Assembly (NCBI RefSeq): GCF_023336735.1
Contig: NZ_JAMBAQ010000001.1
Location: 202,971-266,970 of the forward strand
Direction: 5' to 3'
DNA length: 64,000 bases
DNA from: Moraxella oculi
Lineage (GTDB): Bacteria > Pseudomonadota > Gammaproteobacteria > Pseudomonadales > Moraxellaceae
The notes beneath the pieces are model-generated. The model made no database searches. It had not been told where the DNA came from and worked only from the letters and a program-made list of their open reading frames with translations. The position numbers and the translations under genes were made by a program. The first letter of the stretch is position 1; every line of letters begins with the position of its first letter. This document shows, piece by piece, positions 11,067 to 20,076 of this stretch.

Positions 11067-11213
11067 GGATTATGGATTCTTGCTTTATGGTTATCTATTA
11101 CCGTAGTCTGTGGTGATCAATGAATTTAGTGTATTGTAATGCACTTTGGCAAGGTGTGCAAATATGTGCTAAAATCCCCAATTAAAATCACCCTCTAAGT
11201 TTTGACATTTTGT

Positions 11214-11972
11214 ATGAACCAATCTGCCCTCCATCAGTTTTCTGATGGCATCAAGATGAAGATGAATCCATTGGCATTAGGTATTGTGATTGTGCTGGTC
11301 ATTTTCACTCATGCAACCCTCTTTTTTGCCATGTCAACTTTGACGATAAGACGAACGGCACCAGTCATACACAACAATACCGCCTTACAGATACAATTCA
11401 TTCATCAAGACAGTCCACAGCACACGGCAAGTACTCATGCCAGCAAAATAAAAAATACCCAAACCGTCAAGCACTCTAACATGAACAAACACCCCCAGAC
11501 TTGGCAACCCATGAACACCAATCATTTGACCAACAGCCACTCTGTGATGAATGAAAAAACGACAGATCAAGTTGTCCTAGATGAAGATGAAGCAGCATCA
11601 CACAATCAAGCAGATGAATACAATGCTTTGGTAAACACACCTCAAAACACACTTCACCACACCGACACTCTCAATGACACTATCAATAAAGCCCAACAAA
11701 AAACACAGCCCAATGCCGCACTCATACATGCCGCCCAATCTGCCACTGCTCGAATCATTTCGGCATGGGAGCATGTTGGCGACATGAACGACCAAAGGTT
11801 GATGGTCAGTATTTACATTGATGACTTAGGCAATGTGATTGACATACACATCGGTAAGGGCGAGCAAGCACTTGCTCAAACTGCCATATCCGCAATCCAC
11901 AACAGTGCTCCTTTTAAGGAATTGGCAGGCATGACAGACAAACTGACCATTGAATTTCAGACCGCGCCATGA
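11214..11972 (+). CDS. TonB/TolA-like energy-transducing envelope protein
   Basis: A 252-residue protein with one N-terminal membrane segment (around residues 20-41, ALGIVIVLVIFTHATLFFAM). A low-complexity linker rich in His, Thr, Asn and Gln (about 45-165) follows. The compact C-terminal domain (about 170-252) carries ISAWEHVGDMNDQRLMVSIYIDDLGNV in outline, typical of TonB/TolA C-terminal folds. I infer an inner-membrane protein that crosses the periplasm and contacts outer membrane receptors or the Tol system. No exbBD or tol genes are adjacent, so the partner is unknown. An upstream in-frame TTG (11202) is less likely than the ATG at 11214. Confidence 0.6.
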   Translation: MNQSALHQFSDGIKMKMNPLALGIVIVLVIFTHATLFFAMSTLTIRRTAPVIHNNTALQIQFIHQDSPQHTASTHASKIKNTQTVKHSNMNKHPQTWQPMNTNHLTNSHSVMNEKTTDQVVLDEDEAASHNQADEYNALVNTPQNTLHHTDTLNDTINKAQQKTQPNAALIHAAQSATARIISAWEHVGDMNDQRLMVSIYIDDLGNVIDIHIGKGEQALAQTAISAIHNSAPFKELAGMTDKLTIEFQTAP

Positions 11973-12109
11973 CTGGCGACCAAATTTGATCTCATTAACT
12001 TTTCAACCCACCTTAAAGCAAACACCACAATGGGACGACACGCATGCTGATTAAATCCATTAAAGACCCAGCATGGTCATCACAATGATTGATAATACGG
12101 CAGAATAAA

Positions 12110-12379
12110 ATGATGAATACTCTGACAAAGAAAATGACTTATTGCATTTTAATGGCGGCTGGTATGACAGGCTGCCAACACATTCAGGTAACTAAAAGCC
12201 CCATTCCAATCACGCTAACACCCAATGCCACTCAACAAGCAACCCTAGCAGACGCAGCAGGCGTACGCACACAGCAACCCATCGTTCTACAACCAACCAA
12301 TCAACCCATCAAAAACAAATCCGATGCCAAAAAATCACCCCAAATGACGGAGTTTTATTTACTTGAAAGTTGGTTTTAA
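12110..12379 (+). CDS. Small putative lipoprotein
   Basis: An 89-residue protein starting at ATG 12110 (a TTG at 12089 is in frame but unlikely). The N-terminus MMNTLTKKMTYCILMAAG ends in a lipobox-like TGC, so acylation would fall at the Cys about 22 residues in. The mature part is short, rich in Pro, Thr, Gln and Asn, with no domain I recognise, ending FYLLESWF. It lies 137 bases after the TonB-like gene in the same direction and may be co-transcribed. Function unknown. Confidence 0.5.
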   Translation: MMNTLTKKMTYCILMAAGMTGCQHIQVTKSPIPITLTPNATQQATLADAAGVRTQQPIVLQPTNQPIKNKSDAKKSPQMTEFYLLESWF

Positions 12380-12423
12380 TGACCACTTTGGCGATATGAA
12401 TCAACCAATCAACACCAATGATT

Positions 12424-13245
12424 TCACGCCAATTTTACCACGACCATTGCCATTCGACCCGTCGCACTTTTTTTGGCATGCGTTTGAGCACGATATGAGT
12501 AATATTGTGCATCTTGGTAAGTGCATGGCATGACATCATTGAATACAGTCAGACCAAGTTTTTCAAGCTCCAATTTGGTTAATTGTGTCAAATCAATCGA
12601 GCATTTGCCTTCAGATGAGCCGTTTTTGATGATGCTGGCATACAGCTTGTGATCATTTAATAATGTTAATTGAGAGTCATGGATCTGTGCGATGATGCTG
12701 TCTGCCAACTCATGCGTGATTTCATAACAGTTTTGGCTGATGTGTGCGCCAATAACCGCAAAAAATTGGGTATCGGCATGTGTTTGTCTCAATCGACTGA
12801 CCGTCTTAGCAATAACACCTTGAACCAATCCTTGCCAGCCTGCATGAATACAAGCAATGGGTGCTTGTTTGTCATGACTGATAATGGCGACTGGCACACA
12901 GTCTGCGGTCATGATGGCAAGTGCCCTACCTGCCTGATGCGTCATGAGTGCATCAGCACTTGGTGCCATCAGACTGACTTGATCACCAACATTGACCAAA
13001 GCATCGCCATGCACCTGATTAAGCCAATTAATGGCATACACATCGCCAAACCGATTGAGATAATCAAGCAGTGCTGCTCGGCGAACCAACACATCACTTG
13101 GCTCATCTGCCACATGCAAACCCACATTAAACTCACCGTAAAGATCACCATCAGCAAATTTACCAAACACGCCAGCTGTCGTCTGCATCACTAAGGCAGT
13201 TGGCGTTTGGTATAAAATGCGTGCTTGTTGCAAAGCATTACTCAT
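12424..13245 (-). CDS. pgeF: Purine nucleoside phosphorylase, laccase-domain (YfiH/PgeF) family
   Basis: Members cleave purine nucleosides and were earlier called polyphenol oxidases; E. coli YfiH also edits peptidoglycan precursors. The Zn-ligand motifs are all here: NWLNQVHG, MTADCVPV and HAGWQGL. The length of about 273 residues is normal. Three ATGs in tandem begin the frame; the third (13245) has the best spacing from GTGAG. It sits downstream of rluD on the same strand with a gap of about 16 bases, so the two form an rluD-pgeF operon, an arrangement widely conserved in Gammaproteobacteria. Confidence 0.92.
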   Translation of the reverse strand: MSNALQQARILYQTPTALVMQTTAGVFGKFADGDLYGEFNVGLHVADEPSDVLVRRAALLDYLNRFGDVYAINWLNQVHGDALVNVGDQVSLMAPSADALMTHQAGRALAIMTADCVPVAIISHDKQAPIACIHAGWQGLVQGVIAKTVSRLRQTHADTQFFAVIGAHISQNCYEITHELADSIIAQIHDSQLTLLNDHKLYASIIKNGSSEGKCSIDLTQLTKLELEKLGLTVFNDVMPCTYQDAQYYSYRAQTHAKKSATGRMAMVVVKLA

Positions 13246-13261
13246 CATCATCTCACTTTTA

Positions 13262-14278
13262 TTATTGCTGCAAGACCGTCATCAACTCTTGCATGTCATC
13301 TGGCATTGGTGCAATAAACTGGCGAGCATCGCCTGTTTTTGGGTGGATAAAGCCAAGTTGATAGGCGTGCAATGCTTGGCGTGGAAAATACTGTACCGCA
13401 CGGCGACATTTTTCAGAAAGTCCAGACTTAACCGCATTGCCGTACACAGGATCTCCCACGAGTGCAAAACCCAAATGCGACAAATGCACACGGATTTGAT
13501 GCGTACGCCCCGTCTCCAATCGCACATCTAATAAACTGTATCGTTCACCCAGCCCTTGCGCCTTTAAGATGTGAGTAACCGCCATACGCCCCCCATCACG
13601 CACCGCCATTTTGGTGCGTTGGGTAGGATGACGAGCGATTGGAAGATCGATTAAAGCATGGCGTAATATGTCGCTTGGAACACCCTGACAGATACATTGA
13701 TAATGACGATAGACACTTTTGTCTTTTAATTGCTCTGTCAAATGAAGCTGTGCCGACTTGGTGCGTGCGACGATGAGCAATCCTGTAGTATCTTTATCAA
13801 TACGATGCACCAATCCTGCTCTTGGCAGGTGCGCATTATCAGGATAATGATATAGCAGGGCATTAACCAGCGTGCCTGTTCGGTTGCCCGCTCCTGGATG
13901 CACGACCATACCAGCAGGCTTATTGATGACGATGACCTCATCATCTTCATAAACAACATCAATGGCAATATCCTCTGGCAAATCCTCTGAGTGATTGTCC
14001 AAATTAGCCATCAGCTGGACCAAATCGCCAGATCTGACTCGATATTTAGGCTTCTGTAAGACTTCATTGACCAGTAACTGCCCATCATCAATGTATGCTT
14101 GCAACTGCACACGAGAAAAACCATCAAAAACCATGGCTGATAACTTATCCAAACGCACGCCTGCATCATCATCACCGACAACATGGGTCAGCGACACGCT
14201 TCGAGTCTGAGGCGGCAATTCAAAATCAAACTCACCCTCATTTTGATAAGACACATCTGTTTTAGTCATCAATATCAT
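13262..14278 (-). CDS. rluD: 23S rRNA pseudouridine synthase RluD
   Basis: Converts uridines of helix 69 of 23S rRNA (1911, 1915, 1917 in E. coli) to pseudouridine. An N-terminal S4-like RNA-binding domain (VRLDKLSAMVFDGFSRVQLQ) is followed by the catalytic domain with the Asp motif GLVHRIDKDTTGLL and later GRTHQIRVHL. With the ATG at 14278 it has 338 residues; a second ATG at 14269 is equally plausible and an upstream TTG (14290) is not. First gene of the rluD-pgeF operon, divergent from bamD. Confidence 0.95.
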   Translation of the reverse strand: MILMTKTDVSYQNEGEFDFELPPQTRSVSLTHVVGDDDAGVRLDKLSAMVFDGFSRVQLQAYIDDGQLLVNEVLQKPKYRVRSGDLVQLMANLDNHSEDLPEDIAIDVVYEDDEVIVINKPAGMVVHPGAGNRTGTLVNALLYHYPDNAHLPRAGLVHRIDKDTTGLLIVARTKSAQLHLTEQLKDKSVYRHYQCICQGVPSDILRHALIDLPIARHPTQRTKMAVRDGGRMAVTHILKAQGLGERYSLLDVRLETGRTHQIRVHLSHLGFALVGDPVYGNAVKSGLSEKCRRAVQYFPRQALHAYQLGFIHPKTGDARQFIAPMPDDMQELMTVLQQ

Positions 14279-14408
14279 CTTAAAAGCCAAAAAAAAAAAC
14301 GATTAACACTTTAACACATTTGGGCTTTTTTTTCTTATAATTTTCCCATAAAAAAATGCACGAAAATTCGCAGAAACCGACAATTGTTGGTTTTTTTTAC
14401 AAAATTTG

Positions 14409-14417
14409 TGGTAAACT
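14409..14417 (+). promoter_or_regulatory. Extended -10 promoter of bamD
   Basis: TGGTAAACT (TGn plus a -10 with two mismatches) lies 36 bases before the bamD ATG, downstream of a T-rich tract. The start itself is supported by GGAG at 14444-14447. Confidence 0.45.
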
Positions 14418-14452
14418 AGCCGTTATTTCACAGTGATACTCACGGAGCTTTC

Positions 14453-15445
14453 ATGAAGTCATTACAACTAAAACTGATCGTAGCCGTCATCGCCAGTACG
14501 ATGACGGTAACAGGCTGCACCACCTTAAAGGAAGCTGTTGGTAAAAAAAAGGAAGTCATCGCCACCGCTGAAAAATCAGATGTTCAGTATTATGAAGATG
14601 CCCAAAATGCTCTTGATAAAGGACGCAATCGTGATGCCATCACCGCATTGACAAATATCCGCACCTTTTACCCAACTGGTCGCTACGCTGAACAAGCTTT
14701 ATTGGATTTGATGTATGCACAGTACCAAGCAAAAGACTTTGAAGCAGTCGCTCAAAGTACCGCTGAATTCATTCGTTCTTATCCCACAAGTCGTCATATT
14801 GATTATGCACTTTATGTGCAGGGGGTGACGCACATGGGTGGTTCGCCAAAAGCACCACGCTTATTTCACATGGACCAGTCCCAGCGTGATATTTCTTGGC
14901 TGTACTTGGCTTTTAATGATTTTCAGGCATTGATCAATCATTTCCCAAACAGTCAATACGCCCCCGATGCTGCTCAGCGTATGATCGCCATTTATAATGA
15001 TTTTGCTGAGCATGAGCTGGTTGCTGCACGCTGGTATTTGAAGCGTCATGCTTATCTTGCTGCTGCCAATCGTGCCAAGTGGGTATTTCAATACTATCCA
15101 CAATCCCAAAGCACTCCAGAAGCCATCGCCATTTTAGCATACAGCCATGAAAAGCTTGGGCTTACCAGCACCGCCAATCAGTACAAAACCCTACTGCAAA
15201 TCAACCATCCACAATATCTCACAGATAACAATGAGGTACGCTTGCCAAATCAGGGTGCGTCATCATGGGGTAAAAAAACGCTTTCAATGGTTAGCTTTGG
15301 CAAACTGGGTCGCAGTAAAGATGGTTTTAAAACCGCTACTGGCACATTTACAGGTGCCACACGCACCCAAGTCATTCGTCAAGCAGCAGACTTAACCTTA
15401 CTCAATCAAACCCAATCAAGACAAGTTGATGAGACGATGCACTGA
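14453..15445 (+). CDS. bamD: Outer membrane protein assembly lipoprotein BamD
   Basis: Essential lipoprotein of the BAM complex that folds beta-barrels into the outer membrane. The signal peptide ends in a lipobox (TVTGC, Cys22). TPR-like repeats follow (residues 45-260), with the family signature DAQNALDKGRNRDAITAL and FYPTGRYAEQALLDL. At 330 residues it is about 85 longer than E. coli BamD (245); the extra length is a C-terminal tail rich in Thr, Gly and Gln without clear TPR pattern. Shine-Dalgarno GGAG lies five to six bases before the ATG. A strong hairpin follows before dnaG. Confidence 0.95.
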   Translation: MKSLQLKLIVAVIASTMTVTGCTTLKEAVGKKKEVIATAEKSDVQYYEDAQNALDKGRNRDAITALTNIRTFYPTGRYAEQALLDLMYAQYQAKDFEAVAQSTAEFIRSYPTSRHIDYALYVQGVTHMGGSPKAPRLFHMDQSQRDISWLYLAFNDFQALINHFPNSQYAPDAAQRMIAIYNDFAEHELVAARWYLKRHAYLAAANRAKWVFQYYPQSQSTPEAIAILAYSHEKLGLTSTANQYKTLLQINHPQYLTDNNEVRLPNQGASSWGKKTLSMVSFGKLGRSKDGFKTATGTFTGATRTQVIRQAADLTLLNQTQSRQVDETMH

Positions 15446-15479
15446 TTTCATACGCTTTTATCATTTTAAAACATCCGCA

Positions 15480-15521
15480 TCAATCCCATAAAGCGTATTT
15501 ATGGGATTGATTGTCTTTTTT
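15480..15521 (+). terminator. Intrinsic terminator between bamD and dnaG (possible dnaG attenuator)
   Basis: A 13-bp perfect inverted repeat (TCAATCCCATAAA, 15480-15492, with 15498-15510) has a 5-nt loop, followed by TTGTCTTTTTT. It ends only about 14 bases before the dnaG start codon, with the ribosome-binding region right behind the T tract. It therefore stops bamD transcripts, and any dnaG mRNA from upstream has to read through it. Confidence 0.85.
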
Positions 15522-15535
15522 AGGTAAAACAAGAC

Positions 15536-17581
15536 ATGCGAGTTCCCGAATCCATCATTGAACAACTCAATAGCCAAGCCGATTTGGTGGGCATGATTCG
15601 CCGCCACACGACCCTAAAACCTGCTGGACGAGAGTTCAAGGGTTGCTGCCCTTTTCATGGAGAAAAAACACCTTCTTTTTATGTCAACCCCCAAACCAAT
15701 CTGTATTACTGCTTTGGTTGCGGTGCAAAGGGCAACCCCATCACTTTCTTAAAAGAATTTGAACGCATGAGTTTTGGCGAAGCACTGACCGCCCTGTCAG
15801 ACCAAACTGGCATTGACCTGCCCAAAGATGATGACTTTGCAAAATCCATCAAATACAAAAAAAACCAGCAAACAAAAACATCTTTCACCTCTCAACAGCA
15901 CAGCAACTCGCAACCAATCCAAGATGTAGCCCTTAGCGCTCACACCCAAAGCACGCCAGTCACTACAACTGATGATTTTAGAGATTTTGAACACGCCCAT
16001 CATGGCGAGCAGGTGAGTGATGGCGAGCATCACACACTCAACCAAGAGGGTAATCTGTATGCTTTATTAAAAGAAATTTGCCAATACTATCAAAATCAAT
16101 TGCACCAGCACCCTTTGGCAATGGCATACTTGACTTCACGAGGTCTAACCCCACGCACCATTGCCACTTTTGAACTAGGATACGCACCTTCAAGCTGGCA
16201 ACATCTACAAGAGTCTTTTCCCAATGACATTGAAGGTCTAAAAATTCTAGGGTTAATACGAACTTCACAAAAAGGTCGGGAATTCAACTTATTAAGAGAA
16301 CGAGTTATATTTCCCATTAAAGACAAACAGGGTCGTGTTGTTGGATTTGCTGGACGCAGCTTGGGAGACGAATTGCCAAAATACATCAACTCATCAGAAT
16401 CGCCTGTTTTTCAAAAACAATTCATTCTATATGGCTTGTATGAAGCACGCCAAGCCAAGGCGGATGATTATCTGATGGTTGAAGGTTACATGGATGTCAT
16501 CGCTCTGCATCAAGCTGGCATTCATGGGGCGGTTGCACCGATGGGAACGGCAGCAAATGAAAAGCAACTCGCCAACTTATTAAAATACAACGACACCTTG
16601 ACGCTTTGTTTTGATGGTGATGGTGCAGGTCAGAGAGCCGCTTGGCGTACTTTGGAGGTTGCCGCCCCAATATTGCACGATGGCAAACAGCTCAAATTCC
16701 TCACCCTGCCAGACAATCACGATCCAGACACCTACATCAAGGAACACGGCGTGGATGCCATGAACTCTCAAATTCAACACGCTGTCAGTACTTCCGATTA
16801 TGTTTTTAGAGTGTTGACCAATCGTTATGACATTCAATTCCCTGAAAATAAAGCAGCAGCAATGGCAAAGCTTAAAGAGCTGACCGCCAAATTCCCAAAG
16901 GGATCAAGTTTTAAATGGTGGCTTAATAATGATATTTATCGCAAGTTAAGCAACAAAGACGAAAAAACACACCACACCATTGATAAAGCCAATTACAAAT
17001 CAAGTAACGGTAACATCTCTTTGTATCTATGCTTGTTATACGCTCCTTATCTACTAACCCAAGATCCGCTTAATGACATTTTTATCAAATCTGGCGTGAT
17101 CGATGTTCATGTTGGCTTTATTGAGCGGTTAGAAAAGCACGGATTACACTTGCCAGAATTGCCAAGCTGGCAGAATCTTGGTGATGACGCACTCGCTAAT
17201 TTGGTCAATACCATACTAAAACTGCATCAGATGGCCAGTGATGGTTTAATCACGCCACTAGAAGAAACCACTGACTTACAAAAAATCAATGAGCAAGCAC
17301 ACTTCATCATGGCAAGCTTGCCAAACGACGCACTTCAAAAGACATTAGCAAAATATTGGCGAGACTTTATCGGGCAAATGACTGATCAAAAAATCAATAA
17401 TGTTAGTTTATTTTTTCATGAATTACTCAGTCATAAGCTGGCTGATATCTTTAAAAAGCAACATGAGCAAAGTAAGAATATTCTACTGTCAGAGATTCAT
17501 AAACGCCGCCTAATCGCTTTGCAACAATGGGACAAAACCCAAAAAATCAAGCTGGCAGAAACATTTGAGAGGTACAGATGA
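15536..17581 (+). CDS. dnaG: DNA primase
   Basis: Makes RNA primers at the replication fork. The CHC2 zinc-binding domain (about residues 38-63, CCPFHGEKTPSF then YYCFGCG) is followed by the TOPRIM catalytic domain with MVEGYMDVIAL and CFDGDGAGQRAA. A C-terminal helicase-interaction region completes it. At 681 residues it is about 100 longer than E. coli DnaG (581). Much of the excess is a polar, low-complexity linker (around residues 105-170, rich in Gln, Ser, Thr, His) between the zinc and RNA polymerase domains. It lies directly behind the bamD terminator, and ends 7 bases from the convergent GST gene. Confidence 0.96.
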   Translation: MRVPESIIEQLNSQADLVGMIRRHTTLKPAGREFKGCCPFHGEKTPSFYVNPQTNLYYCFGCGAKGNPITFLKEFERMSFGEALTALSDQTGIDLPKDDDFAKSIKYKKNQQTKTSFTSQQHSNSQPIQDVALSAHTQSTPVTTTDDFRDFEHAHHGEQVSDGEHHTLNQEGNLYALLKEICQYYQNQLHQHPLAMAYLTSRGLTPRTIATFELGYAPSSWQHLQESFPNDIEGLKILGLIRTSQKGREFNLLRERVIFPIKDKQGRVVGFAGRSLGDELPKYINSSESPVFQKQFILYGLYEARQAKADDYLMVEGYMDVIALHQAGIHGAVAPMGTAANEKQLANLLKYNDTLTLCFDGDGAGQRAAWRTLEVAAPILHDGKQLKFLTLPDNHDPDTYIKEHGVDAMNSQIQHAVSTSDYVFRVLTNRYDIQFPENKAAAMAKLKELTAKFPKGSSFKWWLNNDIYRKLSNKDEKTHHTIDKANYKSSNGNISLYLCLLYAPYLLTQDPLNDIFIKSGVIDVHVGFIERLEKHGLHLPELPSWQNLGDDALANLVNTILKLHQMASDGLITPLEETTDLQKINEQAHFIMASLPNDALQKTLAKYWRDFIGQMTDQKINNVSLFFHELLSHKLADIFKKQHEQSKNILLSEIHKRRLIALQQWDKTQKIKLAETFERYR

Positions 17582-17588
17582 CGACTCA

Positions 17589-18254
17589 TCAAACAAACAA
17601 TTCACCACCTTTTAATACGGATTTTTGATACGCTTGGCGACTCTCACAATCAGTCATCCAGCGTCTGATATTAGAGCAGTCATTAAGACCATCATTTTGT
17701 AATGCCTTAGTAACAAAATAAGTCTGAATATCAGCACCTGTAAAGTGACCAGCCAGCCATTCCCTATTTTTTAGGTGATCATCCAACACACAGCAACTTT
17801 GACGAATGGCATCCTTGATTAATAAAGACTCAACTTTATTCTTAATGGCCCTAACAACAGGTCGCACCATCAATGGTGATTTAGTGGCAATCTGACTCAT
17901 CACTAATCGCATGACCTGTGGCGGCATCATGGAACTTTCTGAAAAATGCAACCAGAACACATAGTCATCCCAATGCTCTTCGTCAGCAGAGAATTGACCT
18001 TGCTCATCATAATATTTTAGCAAATATTCAATGATATAACCTGATTCAACAAGCGTCTTGCCACGCGTCCCATCGACCAAAATCGGTGCTTTTCCCATCG
18101 GATGAATCTGTGTCATCTCTTTGGGTGCAAGAAAATTAGCATTACGCGTGTGCGATACCATCTCATAAGGCGTACCATAGCTGGCATGCAACTCTTCTAA
18201 TAGCCATAAGATACGAAATGAACGAGAATGATTCAAATGATGTAAGGTAAGCAT
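17589..18254 (-). CDS. Glutathione S-transferase family protein
   Basis: A 221-residue cytosolic GST. The N-terminal thioredoxin-like domain has MLTLHHLNHSRSFRILWLLEEL and the glutathione-binding stretch PMGKAPILVDG with the cis-Pro, then TLVESGYIIEYLL. The C-terminal helical domain has the conserved EWLAGHFTGADIQ. The Ser in NHSRS is the likely catalytic residue. The substrate is unknown. It converges with dnaG. Confidence 0.88.
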   Translation of the reverse strand: MLTLHHLNHSRSFRILWLLEELHASYGTPYEMVSHTRNANFLAPKEMTQIHPMGKAPILVDGTRGKTLVESGYIIEYLLKYYDEQGQFSADEEHWDDYVFWLHFSESSMMPPQVMRLVMSQIATKSPLMVRPVVRAIKNKVESLLIKDAIRQSCCVLDDHLKNREWLAGHFTGADIQTYFVTKALQNDGLNDCSNIRRWMTDCESRQAYQKSVLKGGELFV

Positions 18255-18330
18255 GTCAGTTCCTCATGATCTTTTGAATCATTGTACCATAAAATCATCA
18301 CTGAATGATTGTTTCATCAAGTTCATGCAA

Positions 18331-18361
18331 AAAACACCCTAAGACTGACTCAGGGTGTTTT
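18331..18361 (-). terminator. Terminator of the methionine synthase operon
   Basis: Minus strand: AAAACACCCT, an 11-nt loop, AGGGTGTTTT, then further T residues (TTTTTTGC in total). It lies 17 bases past the flavin reductase stop. Confidence 0.8.
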
Positions 18362-18378
18362 GGCAAAAAATGATGGCA

Positions 18379-18870
18379 TCAGATGATTGCCGTATCGCCA
18401 CTCGTTCGATGATAGCTGCGATTAAAATAAGTCAGAGCATCATCATCATTGCGTTTGATATCAACAATTTCACAAATCAGTACGCCATGCGTACCCACTT
18501 CCTTAACCTCCTTGATGTGGCAATCAAAGCCAATCAAAGCATCAGTAAGCAGCGGAGCTCCTGTTGTCAGCACCCCCCATGATCCATGGGTAAAACGCTC
18601 ATCTGAATTTAATCGTGATGCGAAGATATTTGACAGATTGGATTGCTTAGCGGTCAATGTATTGACCATCAACACGCCATTTTTTCTAAAATTGTCATAA
18701 AATCCAATCTTAGTATTCATACAAACCAGCAAAGTCGGTGGCGAATCCGTCACACTGCAAACTGCCGATGCCGTAAAGCCATGCCTACCTGCCACGCCAT
18801 CTGTCGTTACCACATGTACCGCAGTGGTCAGCTTTGCCATGGCATCTTTAAAATCTGTCACATCTACCAT
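18379..18870 (-). CDS. Flavin reductase-like protein (FMN-binding split barrel)
   Basis: A 163-residue member of the HpaC/flavin reductase-like family. It has FKDAMAKLTTAVHVVTTDG, the flavin-site segment GFTASAVCSVTDSPPTLLVCMN, and NTLTAKQ. Such proteins use NAD(P)H to make free reduced FMN for a partner oxygenase. Start chosen at ATG 18870, where AAGAAAG gives a reasonable ribosome-binding site; the longer frame from a TTG at 18909 looks artificial. It is the third gene of an operon behind the DUF1852 and core methionine synthase genes (83-base gap), which suggests it supplies reduced flavin to that oxygen-dependent system. That link is inference. Confidence 0.82.
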   Translation of the reverse strand: MVDVTDFKDAMAKLTTAVHVVTTDGVAGRHGFTASAVCSVTDSPPTLLVCMNTKIGFYDNFRKNGVLMVNTLTAKQSNLSNIFASRLNSDERFTHGSWGVLTTGAPLLTDALIGFDCHIKEVKEVGTHGVLICEIVDIKRNDDDALTYFNRSYHRTSGDTAII

Positions 18871-18953
18871 TTTTTCGTCTTTCTTACATTCGTAATTTTT
18901 TATCATCAATAGTTAATAATTTCAAACTTTTTTCAAAAGTTCGTCAGCAGCCA

Positions 18954-19988
18954 TCACTTTCCTGCAAGCTCATTGCGGATGATGTCAGCTCCTTGGCTAA
19001 GTGCATTAAGCTTGCCACGAGCAACCACACGAGAAAGAGGTGCCATGCCGCAGTTAGTGCTTGGGTAAAGCTTGTCTGCATCAACAAATTGTAACGCCTT
19101 ACGAAGCGTGTCCGCAACCTGCTCTGGCGTCTCAATCTCATTCGTTGCCACATCAATCGCACCAACCATCACGGTTTTACCACGAATCAACTCAATCAAA
19201 TCCATCGGCACACGAGAATTTTGGCATTCTAACGATACAATGTCAATTTTTGATTTCTGTAACAGCGGCAAGCTTTCTTCATACTGACGCCATTCCGATC
19301 CTAATGTCTGTTTCCAGTCCGTATTGGCTTTAATACCGTAGCCGTAGCAAATATGCACTGCTGTTTTGCAGGTCAAGCCTTCCACAGCCCTTTCTAATGC
19401 CGCAACACCCCAATCATTAAGCTCATCAAAAAACACATTAAATGCCGGTTCGTCAAATTGAACGATATCTACGCCTGCTGCTTGCAGCTCATGAGCTTCA
19501 TCGTTTAGAATTTTTGCAAATTCCCACGCCAGTTTTTCTCGGCTTTTATAATGACCATCATACAAAGTATCAATCATTGTCATCGGTCCTGGTAGAGCCC
19601 ATTTGATGAGTTTGTCCGTGTGTGCACGCAAGAATTTTGCATCTTCTACAAACACAGATTTGGGGCGAGAGACATCGCCGACCACGCTTGGCACACTGGC
19701 ATCATAGCGATTGCGAATGCGTACGGTTTCACGCTTATTAAAGTCCACCCCGTCTAGATGCTCAATGAATGTTGTTACAAAGTGCTGGCGAGTCTGCTCT
19801 CCATCACTCACGATATCCACCCCTGCGGCTACTTGCTCAGCCAACGACACCAATAAAGCATCTTGTTTGGCACTAATCAGCTCTTCACCTTCAAATTTCC
19901 AAGGCGACCATAGTTTTTCAGGTTCAGCCAGCCAAGATGGTTTTGGCAGACTGCCAGCGGTAGAAGTTGGGAGTAAGATGTTGCTCAT
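18954..19988 (-). CDS. mesD: Core methionine synthase, MesD type (MetE catalytic domain only)
   Basis: A 344-residue protein corresponding to the C-terminal zinc/homocysteine domain of cobalamin-independent methionine synthase, lacking the folate-binding N-terminal half. The zinc ligands line up as His212, Cys214 (VHICYG), Glu254 (LECQNS) and Cys313 (STNCGM). An early GSLPKPSWL matches the family. The MesD family from aerobic bacteria such as Acinetobacter has been reported to make methionine without methyl-folate or B12 and to need oxygen and a DUF1852 protein, which is encoded immediately upstream here. The methyl donor is, to my knowledge, unknown. Confidence 0.88.
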   Translation of the reverse strand: MSNILLPTSTAGSLPKPSWLAEPEKLWSPWKFEGEELISAKQDALLVSLAEQVAAGVDIVSDGEQTRQHFVTTFIEHLDGVDFNKRETVRIRNRYDASVPSVVGDVSRPKSVFVEDAKFLRAHTDKLIKWALPGPMTMIDTLYDGHYKSREKLAWEFAKILNDEAHELQAAGVDIVQFDEPAFNVFFDELNDWGVAALERAVEGLTCKTAVHICYGYGIKANTDWKQTLGSEWRQYEESLPLLQKSKIDIVSLECQNSRVPMDLIELIRGKTVMVGAIDVATNEIETPEQVADTLRKALQFVDADKLYPSTNCGMAPLSRVVARGKLNALSQGADIIRNELAGK

Positions 19989-20076
19989 TGTTTTTTCCTA
20001 AAAATTAAGTTTTACCATGATACCAAAAAACTCAAATCAGCCGATTGCCATATCAGCTGATTTGCAATACGATGAG

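Noticed and set aside
12670..13194. 174-codon plus-strand frame opposite pgeF
   Set aside because: The minus strand encodes all Zn-ligand motifs of PgeF; the plus frame has no homology signs.
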